Origin: Mycolicibacterium confluentis
GTDB lineage: Bacteria > Actinomycetota > Actinomycetes > Mycobacteriales > Mycobacteriaceae
Length of the DNA: 64,000 nucleotides
Direction: 5' to 3'
Assembly: GCF_010729895.1 (NCBI RefSeq)
Contig: NZ_AP022612.1
Location: forward strand, 2,852,001-2,916,000
This document shows, in pieces, positions 1 through 10,173 of this stretch. The notes beneath the pieces were generated by a model. The model did not search any database. It saw only the letters and a program-made list of their open reading frames with translations, and was not told where the DNA came from. Both the position numbers and the translations under genes were made by a program. The stretch's first letter is position 1. Every line of letters begins with the position of its first letter.

Positions 1-62
1 CCCCGAAGGTCCCCAGACTAGTCCTGATCGTCCGCGTGCTCACCGGGGCCTGCTGTCCCGCG

Positions 63-593
63 TCAGATCAGGTGCAGGCTGGTGACCGGCAGCGGCGCCA
101 CGACGCCTCGTCCGTCGAGGGCCGACAGTTCCAATACGACCGCGGCACCCGGTACGTGGGCCCCGCAATGCTCCAGGAGGCGGTGGGCCGCGGCCAGCGT
201 GCCGCCCGTCGCCAGGACATCGTCGACGATGAACACCGAGCGGCCCGCGAGATCGATGCCCTCGGCCGGGATCTCCAGTGTCGCGGTGCCGTACTCGAGT
301 GCGTACTGCTCGCTGTGTACGGGCGGCGGCAGCTTGCCGCCCTTACGGACCGCCAGCACACCGGTGCCCATCCGTGTCGCGACTGCGGCGCCCAAGAGAA
401 AGCCCCTGGCGTCGACACCCGCGATCAGGTCGGCCCCGGCCGCGGCCTCGGCGAGGGCAGCCGTGACGGCGGCCAGGCCCGCGCGGTCGGCCAGCAGTGG
501 CGTGAGGTCCTTGAACTGGATTCCCGGCTCGGGGAAGTCGGGGACCTCTCGGGTCAGCGATCGGACCAGTTCACTGATGGTCAGCTCAGTCAT
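63..593 (-). CDS. apt: Adenine phosphoribosyltransferase
   Basis: Cytosolic purine-salvage enzyme that makes AMP from adenine and PRPP. The 176-aa product has the family's usual length. It shows the PRPP-binding loop [13 protein letters not shown] near residues 121-133 and the Apt-type N-terminus [18 protein letters not shown] near residue 17. ATG at 593 starts 7 bp after the stop of the upstream lipoprotein gene, so the two are probably cotranscribed with secDF. In M. tuberculosis the next gene downstream is relA; it would begin beyond the left edge, since bases 1-62 hold no gene I can support. Confidence 0.96.
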   Translation of the reverse strand: MTELTISELVRSLTREVPDFPEPGIQFKDLTPLLADRAGLAAVTAALAEAAAGADLIAGVDARGFLLGAAVATRMGTGVLAVRKGGKLPPPVHSEQYALEYGTATLEIPAEGIDLAGRSVFIVDDVLATGGTLAAAHRLLEHCGAHVPGAAVVLELSALDGRGVVAPLPVTSLHLI

Positions 594-599
594 GGCGGG

Positions 600-2258
600 T
601 CACTTTCTGAGCACCCAGCGGTCCATGTTCCAGCCTGCGCCCCATCGGGTCGGGTTACTGCTCACGGCATACATCTTCTTCGATGTCAGCAGCGTGCGCT
701 GCTGACGGTAGAGCGGCAGGGTGGGCATGTCAGCCCACAGCACCGGGGCACCTTCGGACAGCAGCCGGGCCTGTTCCTTCGGGTCCACGGTGACCGCGAG
801 TGCGCTGATGATGCCGTCGATCTGGCCGTTGGCGTACCGCGACAGGTTGTTTCCGTTGGGCCCGAACAGCGTGTAGGCGTCGATGGACGAGACACCGGCC
901 GAACCGGACCCGGTCGCGCCCCCGGTGCTCGCGATCAGGACATCGATCCGCCCGTCGAGCAGCGCCTGTGGGCCGATGTCCGCTCCTGCGGATTCCTGCA
1001 CGGTGATCCCCGCGGGTTCGCACGCCTTCGAGATGGCGCCGACAGTCGCGGCGAGGCGGGGGTTGGGTGTCTGATACCCGATCCGCACCGTCAGCGGGCG
1101 GTTGTCCAGTGCGTCCCGCGCGGCACCGACGTTGCCGGTGATGAACTGGCCGGCCTCCGGGACATTCTCGGCCTGGGTCAGGGCGTCCTCAGCCGCGGGG
1201 TTGAGACGGGCATTGCTGATGGGAAGCTCGGCGTTGCGTGCGATCGCCTCGCGCGGCGTGCAGAACGCCAGCGCGCGACGGGCCGGCACCGGTGCCAGCG
1301 GGCCCTGCGGCGCGAAGATCAACTGCTCGATGCCCGCCGCCGGCGAGTCGGTGCGGTCGTACTCGTCCGGTGTGGTCAGGGTTCCCGACGAACCCGTCGC
1401 AACGTCGACCACGTCGAACGTGCCGTCGTTCACGCGGTCCTGCACGTCGGTGCTGCGCGGCCAGACCGTCACGCGCGGGGTCACCGGGTCCTGGCCCCAC
1501 CAACGCTCGTTGGCGACGAGGACGATCGAACCGTCCTCGCGCACCTCCTCAAGCCGGTACGGGCCCGAGGACGGGAAGTTCTTGAGGTCGATGCCGGGCT
1601 TGAGGTCCCACACCGTGTTCCACGCCTGTGCGATAGGCGCGACCCTGGCCTGATCGCCGGACTGCACCGCGGTCGTGACACCGCCCTCACCGAGGCCCAA
1701 CTGGTCGGCGATGACGTGCGCGGGCATCATCGTCGTCGCCGTGAACAGCTGGTTGAACTCGGAGAAGTTGCGGTCCACCGCGAACGCGACCCGGGCCTTC
1801 TTCTGGCCGGGTGCGCAGTCGATGGTGGCGACGTCGATGTAGCCGGCCCGACTGGCCGCGTTGAACGCCGGGAAACGTCCCGACTGCGCGGCCCAGGCGA
1901 GCACCATGTCGTCGCACGTGACCGGCTTGCCGTCGGAGTACACCGCGTTGTCGGCGATCTGGTAGTCCAGCACCAGCGGCTCGCGGCCGACGACCGACAC
2001 CGACCCGAAGTCGTGGTCGGCGACCACCTGTCCGTCCGGTCCGTGGTAGCCGAAGCCCGTGAGCACGCGCCCGAAGGCCTGCGGCCCCGCCGACGCCGCG
2101 CCGGAGACCGTGTTGACGTTGTAGGTGGTCAGGGTGCCGTCGACGGCGTAGTCAATCTCCGCCTCCGCACCCGTGCCGCACGACGTCAGCCCCGCAGCCA
2201 GCACTCCCGCCGCGACCGCGGCGGTGATCCGTCGTCGCCTGGACACCGCTGTCGACAC
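600..2258 (-). CDS. SBP family 5 lipoprotein (Rv2585c-like)
   Basis: Peptide/solute-binding lipoprotein of the DppA/OppA type, expected on the outer face of the cytoplasmic membrane. The 552-aa product begins with an Arg-rich signal peptide and a lipobox LTSC with the lipidated cysteine at residue 27. The rest looks like an extracytoplasmic SBP_bac_5 domain. It lies between secF and apt as in M. tuberculosis (Rv2585c), only 2 bp from the secF stop. No permease or ATPase genes are next to it, so a stand-alone or sensing role is possible. The substrate cannot be read from the sequence. Confidence 0.88.
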   Translation of the reverse strand: MSTAVSRRRRITAAVAAGVLAAGLTSCGTGAEAEIDYAVDGTLTTYNVNTVSGAASAGPQAFGRVLTGFGYHGPDGQVVADHDFGSVSVVGREPLVLDYQIADNAVYSDGKPVTCDDMVLAWAAQSGRFPAFNAASRAGYIDVATIDCAPGQKKARVAFAVDRNFSEFNQLFTATTMMPAHVIADQLGLGEGGVTTAVQSGDQARVAPIAQAWNTVWDLKPGIDLKNFPSSGPYRLEEVREDGSIVLVANERWWGQDPVTPRVTVWPRSTDVQDRVNDGTFDVVDVATGSSGTLTTPDEYDRTDSPAAGIEQLIFAPQGPLAPVPARRALAFCTPREAIARNAELPISNARLNPAAEDALTQAENVPEAGQFITGNVGAARDALDNRPLTVRIGYQTPNPRLAATVGAISKACEPAGITVQESAGADIGPQALLDGRIDVLIASTGGATGSGSAGVSSIDAYTLFGPNGNNLSRYANGQIDGIISALAVTVDPKEQARLLSEGAPVLWADMPTLPLYRQQRTLLTSKKMYAVSSNPTRWGAGWNMDRWVLRK

Positions 2259-2260
2259 GA

Positions 2261-3523
2261 CTAGGACCGTCGGGTGTTCCGCTTGCCGCTCGGTCGGCCG
2301 CTGCGTTGCGCCGGCCTCGACGGACGCGACGGCTTACTCCCGGCCGCGGGCTTGGCCGCCAGCGCCTTTTCGGGCTTGTCCTCGTCCTCAGTGGCGTCGC
2401 TGTCGGCGTCCGCGGCATTGCCGGCCAGACGCTCGCGACGACGCAGCACCTTGCGGGTGTGCTTGCGCACCTTCTCCGTGCGCTCGAACAGAGTCACCAG
2501 CAGCGGCGTGGCGAAGAAGATCGACGAGTACGTACCGACGATGACACCGATCAGCTGCACCAGCGCCAGGTCCTTGAGCGTGCCGACGCCGAGCAGCCAC
2601 ACCGCGACCACGATCAGCGACACGATCGGCAGCACCGAGATGAGGCTTGTGTTGATCGACCGCATGAACGTCTGGTTCACCGCGAGGTTGGCCTGTTCGG
2701 CGTACGTGCGCCGGGTGGTGTGCTCGAAGCCCTCGGTGTTCTCCTCGACCTTGTCGAACACGATGACCGTGTCGTACAGCGAGAAGCCGAGGATGGTCAG
2801 AAGGCCGATCACGGTGGCAGGCGTGACCTCGAACCCTACGAGCGCGTACACGCCTGCCGTGACGATGAGGTCGAAGAACATCGTCGCCATGGCCGAGATC
2901 GCCATGAATTTCTCGTAGCGCAGCGTGATGTAGATCGTCACGATCACGACGAACACCAGCAGCGCGATGAGCGCCTTCTGGGTGATCTGCCCGCCCCAGG
3001 TCTCCGAGACCGCCGAGTCGCTGATGGCCTGCTTGCTGGGCTCACCGTCGGTGCCGCGCGGTTGGAACTTCTCGAACAGCGCGTCCCGCAGTTTCGCGGT
3101 CTGCTCGTTGTCGAGGGTCTCCGACCGGATCTGCACGGTCGCCGAGTCGCCGGCGCCGACCATGACCACGGATTCGGGTTCGGTGCCGATGGTGTCGCTG
3201 AACACCGTCTCCACCTGTTCGGTGGTGACCGCGCTGTCGCCTGCACCCCGGGGCATCGACACCTTGGTGCCGCCCTCGAAGTCGATGCCGAACGAGAACC
3301 CGCGGATCAGGATCGCCGCGATCGAGATCGCCACGATCGCGCCGCTGACGGCGAACCACAGCTTGCGGCGTCCGATGACCTCGAACGCACCCGTGCCGGT
3401 GTAGAGGCGGGTGAAGAACCCGTGCTGCGGAAGTTGGGCCGCGGCGGCTGCCGACAGCTCGTCGCCGTTGCTCTCGGTGAGCTCGACATCCGTTGCGGTG
3501 GTGCCGTTTTCGTCAGTCGCCAT
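2261..3523 (-). CDS. secF: Protein translocase subunit SecF
   Basis: Partner of SecD in the proton-driven complex that pulls preproteins across the membrane after SecYEG-SecA translocation. The 420-aa product has one N-terminal TM (about 54-74), the family motif FGIDFEGGT (about 77-85), a periplasmic P1-like domain and a cluster of five hydrophobic segments between about 190 and 340. The cytosolic C-terminus is a long Lys/Arg/Pro/Ser-rich tail, common in mycobacterial SecF. The start lies 3 bp after the secD stop, so the two are translated as a pair. Confidence 0.96.
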   Translation of the reverse strand: MATDENGTTATDVELTESNGDELSAAAAAQLPQHGFFTRLYTGTGAFEVIGRRKLWFAVSGAIVAISIAAILIRGFSFGIDFEGGTKVSMPRGAGDSAVTTEQVETVFSDTIGTEPESVVMVGAGDSATVQIRSETLDNEQTAKLRDALFEKFQPRGTDGEPSKQAISDSAVSETWGGQITQKALIALLVFVVIVTIYITLRYEKFMAISAMATMFFDLIVTAGVYALVGFEVTPATVIGLLTILGFSLYDTVIVFDKVEENTEGFEHTTRRTYAEQANLAVNQTFMRSINTSLISVLPIVSLIVVAVWLLGVGTLKDLALVQLIGVIVGTYSSIFFATPLLVTLFERTEKVRKHTRKVLRRRERLAGNAADADSDATEDEDKPEKALAAKPAAGSKPSRPSRPAQRSGRPSGKRNTRRS

Positions 3524-3526
3524 CGT

Positions 3527-5395
3527 CTATTCCCGTCCCGCCGAATGCGCGGCCGCTCGGCGTTCGCGCGCGATCTGCTGAACTGCACCGAGTCCGTTGA
3601 GCGCCGGTTTGGCCATGGTCGGCGACTTGGACGCCAGGTACACCAGCGGCCAGGTCACCAGGAACACGACCAGGACGTCCAGGATCGTGGTCAGGCCCAG
3701 CGTGAACGCGAAGCCCTTGACCTGACCGACGGCCAGGAAGTACAGCACCGCGGCCGCGATGAAGCTCACCGCGTTGCCGGACAGAATCGTCTTGCGGGCG
3801 CGCGCCCAGCCTCGTGGCACGGCCGACCGGAACGATCTGCCCTCACGGATCTCGTCCTTGATGCGTTCGAAGAACACCACGAAGGAGTCCGCGGTCATAC
3901 CGATACCGATGATCAGACCCGCGATGCCCGCGAGGTCGAGCGTGTAGCCGATGTAGCGGCCCAACAGCACAAGGATCGCGTACACCATCGCACCGGACGC
4001 CACCAGGGACACCGCGACCAGAACTCCCAGCGCTCGGTAGTAGAGCAGCGCGTAGAGCAGCGTCAGGACCAGGCCCACCGCGCCGGCGATCAGGCCGGCC
4101 TTGAGCGACGTCAGTCCCAGGGTGGCCGAGACGGTCTCGGCTTCCGAGGACTCGAACGACAGCGGCAGCGAGCCGTACTTGAGCACGTTGGCCAGGTCAC
4201 GCGCCTCGGTGGTGGAGAAGTTGCCGGTGATCTGCGTGCGACCGCCGGGGATCGCCTGGCGGATCTGCGGCGCGCTGACCACCTGCGAGTCCAGCGTGAA
4301 CGCCGTCTGGGTGCCGATGTTGGCCGCGGTGAAGTCCGCCCAGGTGTCGACGGCCTTGCCGGTGAACTCCAGGTCGACCACGTACTGGGCGCCCTGCTGA
4401 TCGAAGCCGGACGTGGCGTTCTTGATGTCCTCACCGCTGATGATCGACTTGTCGAGCAGGTAGACGGTGGTGCCGTCCTGCGAACACGTCACCAGCGGCA
4501 GGTTTGGATCGTCGTTGCCTGCCAGCACGTCGTCCTGTCCGCAGCGCTCGGCCACGTAGGGCACGGCGAGGAACTTCAGGATGTTCGGGTTGGTGTTCTG
4601 CCGGAGCTGCTGCTCGAACTTGATCCGGCCGGCCAGATCCTTGCGCGGATCGGGCGGTCCCGCCGGAGCGTTGGGAGCACCGGCGTTCGGTGCGGGCGCG
4701 GGCGTGGGAGCCGGGCTCTCGGGCGCCGGGGTGGGCTCGGTGGGGCTGGGCGCGGGTTCCTGCGGGTACGGGCGCGGCTGCGGGGCCGGGGCCTCGGGCG
4801 CGGGAGGCGCCTGGCCAGCGGGCAGGCCGGGGTCACCGGGCGCCGGCGCGCCGGGCAGACCCGGGAGACCGCCGGGAAGACCCGGGAGTCCGCCGGGAAG
4901 GCCCGGGAGTCCGGGCTGGCCCGGCTGACCGGGCAGTCCGGGCTGACCGGGCTGACCGGGCTGACCGGGCTGACCGCCACCCTGGAGGCCCTCGGCGGCC
5001 TGCTTCAGCTGGTCCACCGGCACACCCTGGACGACGGGACGAACGAACAACCGCGCGGTCTGTCCCAGACTGCGGGCCTCGCTGCCGTCGTTGCCCGGGA
5101 CCGTGATGACCAGGTTGTCGCCGTCGATCACCACCTCGGAGCCCGAGACGCCGAGGCCATCGACACGGGAGCCGATGATCTGCTGCGCCTGTTGGAGCGC
5201 ATCGCGGGTGGGGGCCGATCCGTCGGGGGTGCGGGCAGTGAGGGTCACCCGCGTGCCGCCCTGAAGGTCAATGCCCAGCTTGGGCTTGGCCTGTTTGTCC
5301 CCGGTCAGGAACACCAGCAGATACGCGCCGATGAGCAGGACCAGAAACAGCGTCAGGTAGCGGTACGGGTGCACCGGCGCCGTAGACGATGCCAC
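3527..5395 (-). CDS. secD: Protein translocase subunit SecD
   Basis: SecD subunit of the SecDF-YajC complex. The 622-aa product has TM1 at about 12-30, the motif [11 protein letters not shown] at about 40-50 and the C-terminal SecD/SecF TM bundle from about residue 430. Residues 139-182 form a collagen-like run of Gly-Gln/Leu-Pro units, followed by a Pro/Ala-rich stretch to about residue 250. This makes the periplasmic P1 region unusually long and low in complexity. It lies in the order yajC-secD-secF, and a hairpin separates it from yajC. Confidence 0.95.
   Translation of the reverse strand: MASSTAPVHPYRYLTLFLVLLIGAYLLVFLTGDKQAKPKLGIDLQGGTRVTLTARTPDGSAPTRDALQQAQQIIGSRVDGLGVSGSEVVIDGDNLVITVPGNDGSEARSLGQTARLFVRPVVQGVPVDQLKQAAEGLQGGGQPGQPGQPGQPGLPGQPGQPGLPGLPGGLPGLPGGLPGLPGAPAPGDPGLPAGQAPPAPEAPAPQPRPYPQEPAPSPTEPTPAPESPAPTPAPAPNAGAPNAPAGPPDPRKDLAGRIKFEQQLRQNTNPNILKFLAVPYVAERCGQDDVLAGNDDPNLPLVTCSQDGTTVYLLDKSIISGEDIKNATSGFDQQGAQYVVDLEFTGKAVDTWADFTAANIGTQTAFTLDSQVVSAPQIRQAIPGGRTQITGNFSTTEARDLANVLKYGSLPLSFESSEAETVSATLGLTSLKAGLIAGAVGLVLTLLYALLYYRALGVLVAVSLVASGAMVYAILVLLGRYIGYTLDLAGIAGLIIGIGMTADSFVVFFERIKDEIREGRSFRSAVPRGWARARKTILSGNAVSFIAAAVLYFLAVGQVKGFAFTLGLTTILDVLVVFLVTWPLVYLASKSPTMAKPALNGLGAVQQIARERRAAAHSAGRE
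4850..4981 (-). repeat. Collagen-like Gly-X-Pro codon repeat inside secD
   Basis: Tandem 9-nt units encoding Gly-Gln-Pro and Gly-Leu-Pro, more than ten in succession and nearly identical in DNA. They code for residues 139-182 of SecD. Such a tract can change length by slipped-strand mispairing without shifting the frame. Confidence 0.8.
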
Positions 5396-5418
5396 GTTGA
5401 TGCGTCTCCTCAGAGTCT

Positions 5419-5445
5419 GTTGCGGGCGGTCGGTTCGCCCGCAAC
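5419..5445 (-). terminator. Hairpin between yajC and secD
   Basis: GTTGCGGGCG and CGCCCGCAAC form a perfect 10-bp stem around a 7-nt loop in the gap between yajC and secD. No U-run follows it. It could be a partial terminator or an mRNA-processing or stability element that sets the YajC:SecDF ratio. Confidence 0.45.
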
Positions 5446-5481
5446 CGCAAAGGGTACGTGCCCGACCTGATCAGATGTGAG

Positions 5482-5805
5482 TCAGCGCCCCTGGTCGTTG
5501 GACGTGTCGCTGTCGGTGATCTCGGTCGCCGCGCTCTCGGTGTCGAAATCGGGCTCGATCTTGTCGCGGATCGCGAGCTTCATCCACGTCGTCACCACGC
5601 CCGGCGCGATCTCCAGATCAACCGTGTCGTCGGTGATCGCGGTGATGGTGGCCTGCAGGCCAGAGGTGGTGTGCACCCGGTCGCCGATGCTCAGCGACTC
5701 GTGCAGGTCGATGGTGGCCTGCATGGCCTTACGCTGGCGCCGAGAGGCAAAGAACATGAACGCGCCCAGGATGATGAACAGCGGTAGCAGGGTCACGATT
5801 TCCAT
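5482..5805 (-). CDS. yajC: Preprotein translocase subunit YajC
   Basis: Small accessory subunit of SecDF. The 107-aa product has a single N-terminal TM (MEIVTLLPLFIILGAFMFFA), then the RRQRKAM basic stretch and the YajC domain with SIGDRVHTTSGLQATI. An upstream ATG at 5877 would add 24 residues ahead of the TM, which is atypical, so the ATG at 5805 is preferred. First gene of the yajC-secD-secF cluster, divergent from gabT. Confidence 0.93.
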   Translation of the reverse strand: MEIVTLLPLFIILGAFMFFASRRQRKAMQATIDLHESLSIGDRVHTTSGLQATITAITDDTVDLEIAPGVVTTWMKLAIRDKIEPDFDTESAATEITDSDTSNDQGR

Positions 5806-6009
5806 GGCGGTTCCGATTCTCTTCGAGGCTTTCGCGTCAGACGGCGCCACAAAGCTCAGGGCATGGCAGCAGGTCAACGCGTTTCGTCAGGGACCAGTGT
5901 GCCATTGCGAGACCTCGGCGACTCCCCCCGGTCACCCCGTCCCCGCGCCACGGCAGTCCTGACGCCCAGATTCGCTCTGGGCGGCGCGGCCACGGATTAC
6001 GCTCTACGC

Positions 6010-7350
6010 GTGACCGACCTGGAACAGAGCCGCCTGCTCAAGACCGAGATCCCCGGCCCGCGATCGATCGAACTCGGCAGACGAAAGACGGCCGCGGTGT
6101 CGCACGGCATCGGCACGACGATGCCCGTGTACTGCACGCGGGCCGCGGGCGGAATCATCGAGGACGTCGACGGCAACCGCCTGATCGACCTCGGCTCGGG
6201 CATCGCGGTCACCACGATCGGCAGTTCGTCGCCGCGCGTCGTCGACGCGGTGCGAGACCAGGTCGGCGACTTCACCCACACGTGCTTCATGGTCACGCCG
6301 TACGAGGAGTACGTCGCGGTCGCCGAGCACCTCAACCGGCTGACCCCGGGGTCGGGCGAGAAGCGTTCGGTGCTGTTCAACTCCGGCGCCGAGGCCGTGG
6401 AGAACGCCATCAAGATCGCGCGGTCCTACACCGGCAAGCAGGCCGTCGTCGCGTTCGACCACGCCTACCACGGCCGCACCAACCTGACCATGGCGCTGAC
6501 GGCCAAGTCCATGCCCTACAAGAGCGGGTTCGGGCCGTTCGCGCCCGAGGTCTACCGCGCTCCCCTGTCCTACCCCTACCGCGACGGTCTGGTGGACAAG
6601 GAGATGGGCACCAACGGCGAACTGGCCGCCGAGCGCGCGCTGAGCGTCATCGACAAACAGATCGGCGCGGCCAACCTGGCCGCGATCATCATCGAGCCCA
6701 TCCAGGGCGAGGGCGGCTTCATCGTCCCCGCGCCGGGCTTCCTGCCCGAACTGCTGCGATGGTGCCGCGACAACAACGTGGTGTTCATCGCCGACGAGGT
6801 GCAGACCGGCTTCGCCCGCACGGGCGCAATGTTCGCGTGTGAACACGAGGGCATCGAGCCCGACCTCATCGTGACGGCCAAGGGCATCGCCGGGGGCCTG
6901 CCCCTGTCGGCGGTGACCGGTCGCGCCGAGATCGTCGACGCGCCTCATGTTTCAGGTCTGGGCGGCACCTACGGCGGCAACCCGATCGCCTGCGCGGCGG
7001 CGCTGGCCACCATCGAGACGATCGAACTCGGCGGACTCGTCGAGCGCGCACAGCAGATCGAGAAATTGATGAAGGACCGCCTCGGCCGCCTGCAGGCCGA
7101 CGACGACCGCATCGGTGACGTCCGTGGCCGCGGCGCCATGATCGCCGTCGAACTGGTCAAGTCAGGCACCGCCGAACCCGACGCGGATCTGACGAAGCGG
7201 CTCACGGCCGCGGCGCATGCGGCGGGGGTCGTCGTCCTGACCTGCGGCACCTACGGCAACGTCCTGCGGTTCCTGCCGCCGCTGGCGATCAGCGACGACC
7301 TGCTCACCGAAGGCCTCGACGTGCTGGCGCAGGCCCTTTCCGACCTGTAG
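6010..7350 (+). CDS. gabT: 4-aminobutyrate aminotransferase
   Basis: PLP-dependent class III aminotransferase that transfers the amino group of GABA to 2-oxoglutarate, giving succinate semialdehyde and glutamate. The 446-aa product contains FNSGAEAVENAIKIAR, the IADEVQTGFARTG aspartate motif and TAKGIAGGLPLSA with the PLP lysine. The GTG at 6010 is chosen because its product begins TDLEQSRLLKTEIPGP, in line with the M. tuberculosis protein; the ATG at 5863 would add 49 unrelated residues. A succinate-semialdehyde-dehydrogenase-like gene lies far downstream at 61080 and could complete the GABA shunt. Confidence 0.94.
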   Translation: MTDLEQSRLLKTEIPGPRSIELGRRKTAAVSHGIGTTMPVYCTRAAGGIIEDVDGNRLIDLGSGIAVTTIGSSSPRVVDAVRDQVGDFTHTCFMVTPYEEYVAVAEHLNRLTPGSGEKRSVLFNSGAEAVENAIKIARSYTGKQAVVAFDHAYHGRTNLTMALTAKSMPYKSGFGPFAPEVYRAPLSYPYRDGLVDKEMGTNGELAAERALSVIDKQIGAANLAAIIIEPIQGEGGFIVPAPGFLPELLRWCRDNNVVFIADEVQTGFARTGAMFACEHEGIEPDLIVTAKGIAGGLPLSAVTGRAEIVDAPHVSGLGGTYGGNPIACAAALATIETIELGGLVERAQQIEKLMKDRLGRLQADDDRIGDVRGRGAMIAVELVKSGTAEPDADLTKRLTAAAHAAGVVVLTCGTYGNVLRFLPPLAISDDLLTEGLDVLAQALSDL

Positions 7351-7385
7351 CGCCCGATAGGCCGACCTCGCGAGCCGCTCGAGGG

Positions 7386-9221
7386 TCAGTAGAGGCCGTC
7401 GAGGGTGTCCGTGAAGTTCTGCAGGACGATCTTGCGCCGTATCTTCATGCTCGGCGTCAAATCGCCTGCCTCGACGGACAGTTCGCGTTCGATGATGGCG
7501 AACCTCTTGATCTGTTCCCAGCGGTTGAGGTCCTTGTTGAGAGTGTCGATGTAGCCGCCGATCAATTCCCGGGTCTTCTCATCGCGTGCGATCTCGCCAA
7601 AGGACTTGTCGCCCAAGCCGTTCTTGTCGGCCCATTCGGTGATGGCCTCGGCGTCGAGGCCGACCAGCGCCGTGCAGTAGGGCTTGCCCTCGCCGTACAC
7701 GATGAACTCCGTGGCGTACGGACAGATGCCGGTGAACGTCGCCGCGATCGGGGACGGCGCGACGTACTTGCCCTGCGAGGTCTTGAACATGTCCTTCTTG
7801 CGGTCGGTGATCCGCAGGAAGCCGTCGGCGTCGACCTCACCGATGTCTCCGGTGTGAAACCAGCCGTCCGGTTCGAGGGCCTCGGCGGTGGCGTCGGGCA
7901 GGTCGTGATAGCCGGTCATCACACCGGGACTCCTGAGCAGGATCTCACCGTCGTCGGCGATCTCGACCTCGGTGCCGGGGAACGCCCAGCCGACCGTGCC
8001 GAACCGATAGGCGTAGGGCCTGTTGATGAACGATGCCGCCGAGGTCTCGGTCAGTCCATAGCCCTCGAGCACGAGGATTCCCACGGCGTCGAACCACTGG
8101 GCGACGTCGCGGTTCAGGGCCGCGGCCGCGGAGACGAAGAACCGCAGGCGGCCGCCGAACCGCTCCCGGATTGTGGAGAACACCAGCCGATCAGCGACGT
8201 TGTACTGGAGTGACGTTGCCAGCGACGGCCTCTCTCCGGCCTGCTTGGCCCGGGACACGTTTAGGCCCACCCCGATCGCCCAGTCGAAGATCCGCTTCTT
8301 GAGTCCGCCCTCCTCGGCGACCATGCCCTCGATCCGGGCATGTGCCTTCTCGAAGATGCGCGGGGCCGCACCCATGATGGTCGGACGCACGACGGCGAGG
8401 TTCTCGACGATTTTGTCGACGCGACCGTCGATCGCCGTCGGGAACCCGATCGCCAGGGGCAGCGCCAGCATCACCTTGCCGAAGGCATGCGCCAGCGGCA
8501 GCCACAGGAAGTTCAGGTCGTCCGGGCCGAGGATCTGCAGGGCGTCGATGGCCGCAGCCGTGTACGTCCACGCCCCGTGCGTGAGCCGCACCCCTTTCGG
8601 CCTGCCGGTGGTGCCGGAGGTGTAGATGATGCTGGCCAGGTGCTCGGGCCCGATGCTGTGGATGCGCTCGTCCACCGCATCCGGGGTCTCGGCGAGCAGT
8701 TGCCTGCCCAGCGCCTCGAGTTCGTCGAGGGTGATCACCCAGTCGCCGTCGCCCACGCCGTCGATGATCACGATCTTCTGCACGCCGGGCAGTTCGGCAC
8801 GGTGCGCGATCAGTTTGTCGACCTGGGTCTGATCCTCGGCCACCACGATGCGGCTCCCCGAATTAGCGACGATGAACGCCACGTCGGGGGCGTTGGTGGT
8901 CGGGTACACCGTGGTCGTGGCGGCACCCGCACACATGACGGCGAAGTCGACGAGGACCCACTCGTATCGGGTGGAGGAGGCCAGCGCGACCCGGTCCTCA
9001 GGAGCGATCCCCAGCGCGATCAAGCCCGCTGAGATCTGGCGGACGCGCTCATCGACCTGCTGCCAGGTGACACTCGACCAGCCACTGCCGTCGGGGTACC
9101 GGAACGCCTCGGCCCGCGGAGTGGCCGCGACGCGATCGACGAACAGTCGAGCCACCGAGGAGGCCCGGTTCTCAATCTTGGTCTTGTCCGGCGACTCGTC
9201 GGCCCGTTGCAGGTGCCCCAT
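7386..9221 (-). CDS. Long-chain fatty-acid-CoA ligase (FadD15-like)
   Basis: AMP-forming acyl-CoA synthetase of 611 aa that activates fatty acids to CoA thioesters through an acyl-adenylate. It shows the P-loop-like motif IIYTSGTTGRPKG (about 204-216), the GYGLTETSA motif, the TGDIGEVDADGFLRITDRKKD hinge and a C-terminal lid. Length and the LHG-free ACSL pattern resemble FadD15 (FAA1-type) proteins. It is convergent with gabT, 35 bp away, and is not part of the M. tuberculosis order at this point, so it is probably a fast-grower insertion. Confidence 0.9.
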   Translation of the reverse strand: MGHLQRADESPDKTKIENRASSVARLFVDRVAATPRAEAFRYPDGSGWSSVTWQQVDERVRQISAGLIALGIAPEDRVALASSTRYEWVLVDFAVMCAGAATTTVYPTTNAPDVAFIVANSGSRIVVAEDQTQVDKLIAHRAELPGVQKIVIIDGVGDGDWVITLDELEALGRQLLAETPDAVDERIHSIGPEHLASIIYTSGTTGRPKGVRLTHGAWTYTAAAIDALQILGPDDLNFLWLPLAHAFGKVMLALPLAIGFPTAIDGRVDKIVENLAVVRPTIMGAAPRIFEKAHARIEGMVAEEGGLKKRIFDWAIGVGLNVSRAKQAGERPSLATSLQYNVADRLVFSTIRERFGGRLRFFVSAAAALNRDVAQWFDAVGILVLEGYGLTETSAASFINRPYAYRFGTVGWAFPGTEVEIADDGEILLRSPGVMTGYHDLPDATAEALEPDGWFHTGDIGEVDADGFLRITDRKKDMFKTSQGKYVAPSPIAATFTGICPYATEFIVYGEGKPYCTALVGLDAEAITEWADKNGLGDKSFGEIARDEKTRELIGGYIDTLNKDLNRWEQIKRFAIIERELSVEAGDLTPSMKIRRKIVLQNFTDTLDGLY

Positions 9222-9275
9222 GGCCTGATTCTAGGAACCCGACCGCCGGTCGTATACGGAATCGCGCAGGTCAGG

Positions 9276-9944
9276 TCAGTGCGGCACTGGGTGGTGGTGC
9301 CGACGACCGAACATGCCCGAGAGCCGGCTCCGCACACCGCGGTGTTCGGGTTCCTTCTCAATGACTTCGGTGCGCTGCTCGGGCATCGGCGCTGCCAGCG
9401 GGGCCGCCTGCTCGTCAGCCTCGTCCACTGCGACGGCCTGTCGCTGGACATAGCCGACATCGCGGACGCTGCGGACCGACACGCGGCCCAGTGCCATCGC
9501 GCCCAGGAACACGATCAGCGCGCCCAGGCCCGAGAAGAACGCGAGCTCGAGCACGACGGTCTTGGCGGGCGTGGCCGCTGCGGGCACGCCCATCTCACCC
9601 ATATCGACCATCGTCGCGAAGGCACGACCGACGATGAACCAGGCGCCGGCGGCCACGGCCAGCCAGCCGCCAAGCATGGCGGTGGCCCGGTTCCGGGACA
9701 TGGCCAGCATCAGCCCGCCCAGCACGGCGACCACACCTGGCAGCACTTCCAGCCACCCGCGGGCGTCGGTCCACACCCACGGCCGATCCGGTGAGTACGC
9801 GAAATCGAAATACGGCCCCACGAATGGGATCAGTGCGCCCCACAGACCGAGCAGCACCAGCAGCAGCCCACTGGCTGCGCCGCGACTGCGCGCGATGTGG
9901 AGGCGCCCGCCCTGGGGATGCTCCGGAGTGTCATACGTACGCAT
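9276..9944 (-). CDS. Four-TM membrane protein of unknown function
   Basis: A 222-aa protein with four hydrophobic segments at about 23-45, 66-83, 91-110 and 131-153. Its cytosolic C-terminal tail is acidic and then basic, ending in a His-rich GRRHHHPVPH. I do not recognise a family with certainty. It is divergent from car; the 229 bp between them (9945-10173) presumably hold both promoters. Nothing in the context fixes a function. Confidence 0.8.
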   Translation of the reverse strand: MRTYDTPEHPQGGRLHIARSRGAASGLLLVLLGLWGALIPFVGPYFDFAYSPDRPWVWTDARGWLEVLPGVVAVLGGLMLAMSRNRATAMLGGWLAVAAGAWFIVGRAFATMVDMGEMGVPAAATPAKTVVLELAFFSGLGALIVFLGAMALGRVSVRSVRDVGYVQRQAVAVDEADEQAAPLAAPMPEQRTEVIEKEPEHRGVRSRLSGMFGRRHHHPVPH

Positions 9945-10173
9945 GATCGATCACCTCTCCTGTCGTCTGAACTGCGGGTACCCGGCCTCCGTGCGCCGAA
10001 ACCGCACCGTTGCGCAGTGACCTGAGACACACCTGGCCAGGCAATTCACAGCACACTCCCAGGCCGGCAGGCACCTTCCCGGGAATATCATTAGTTCGGC
10101 TAACGTAGTTTTCTGTGTGCACCGTCGCACGCCCCCGAAACTTCTATCGATTACGCATTGAAGGACGACCGAT

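Noticed and set aside
36..2264. 742-aa plus-strand open frame over apt and the lipoprotein gene
   Set aside because: High-GC antisense shadow; Arg/Gly-rich composition without motifs, while both minus-strand genes have clear family signatures.
2306..5470. 1054-aa plus-strand open frame over secF and secD
   Set aside because: Antisense shadow of secDF, composed of low-complexity Arg/Asp/His-rich peptide.
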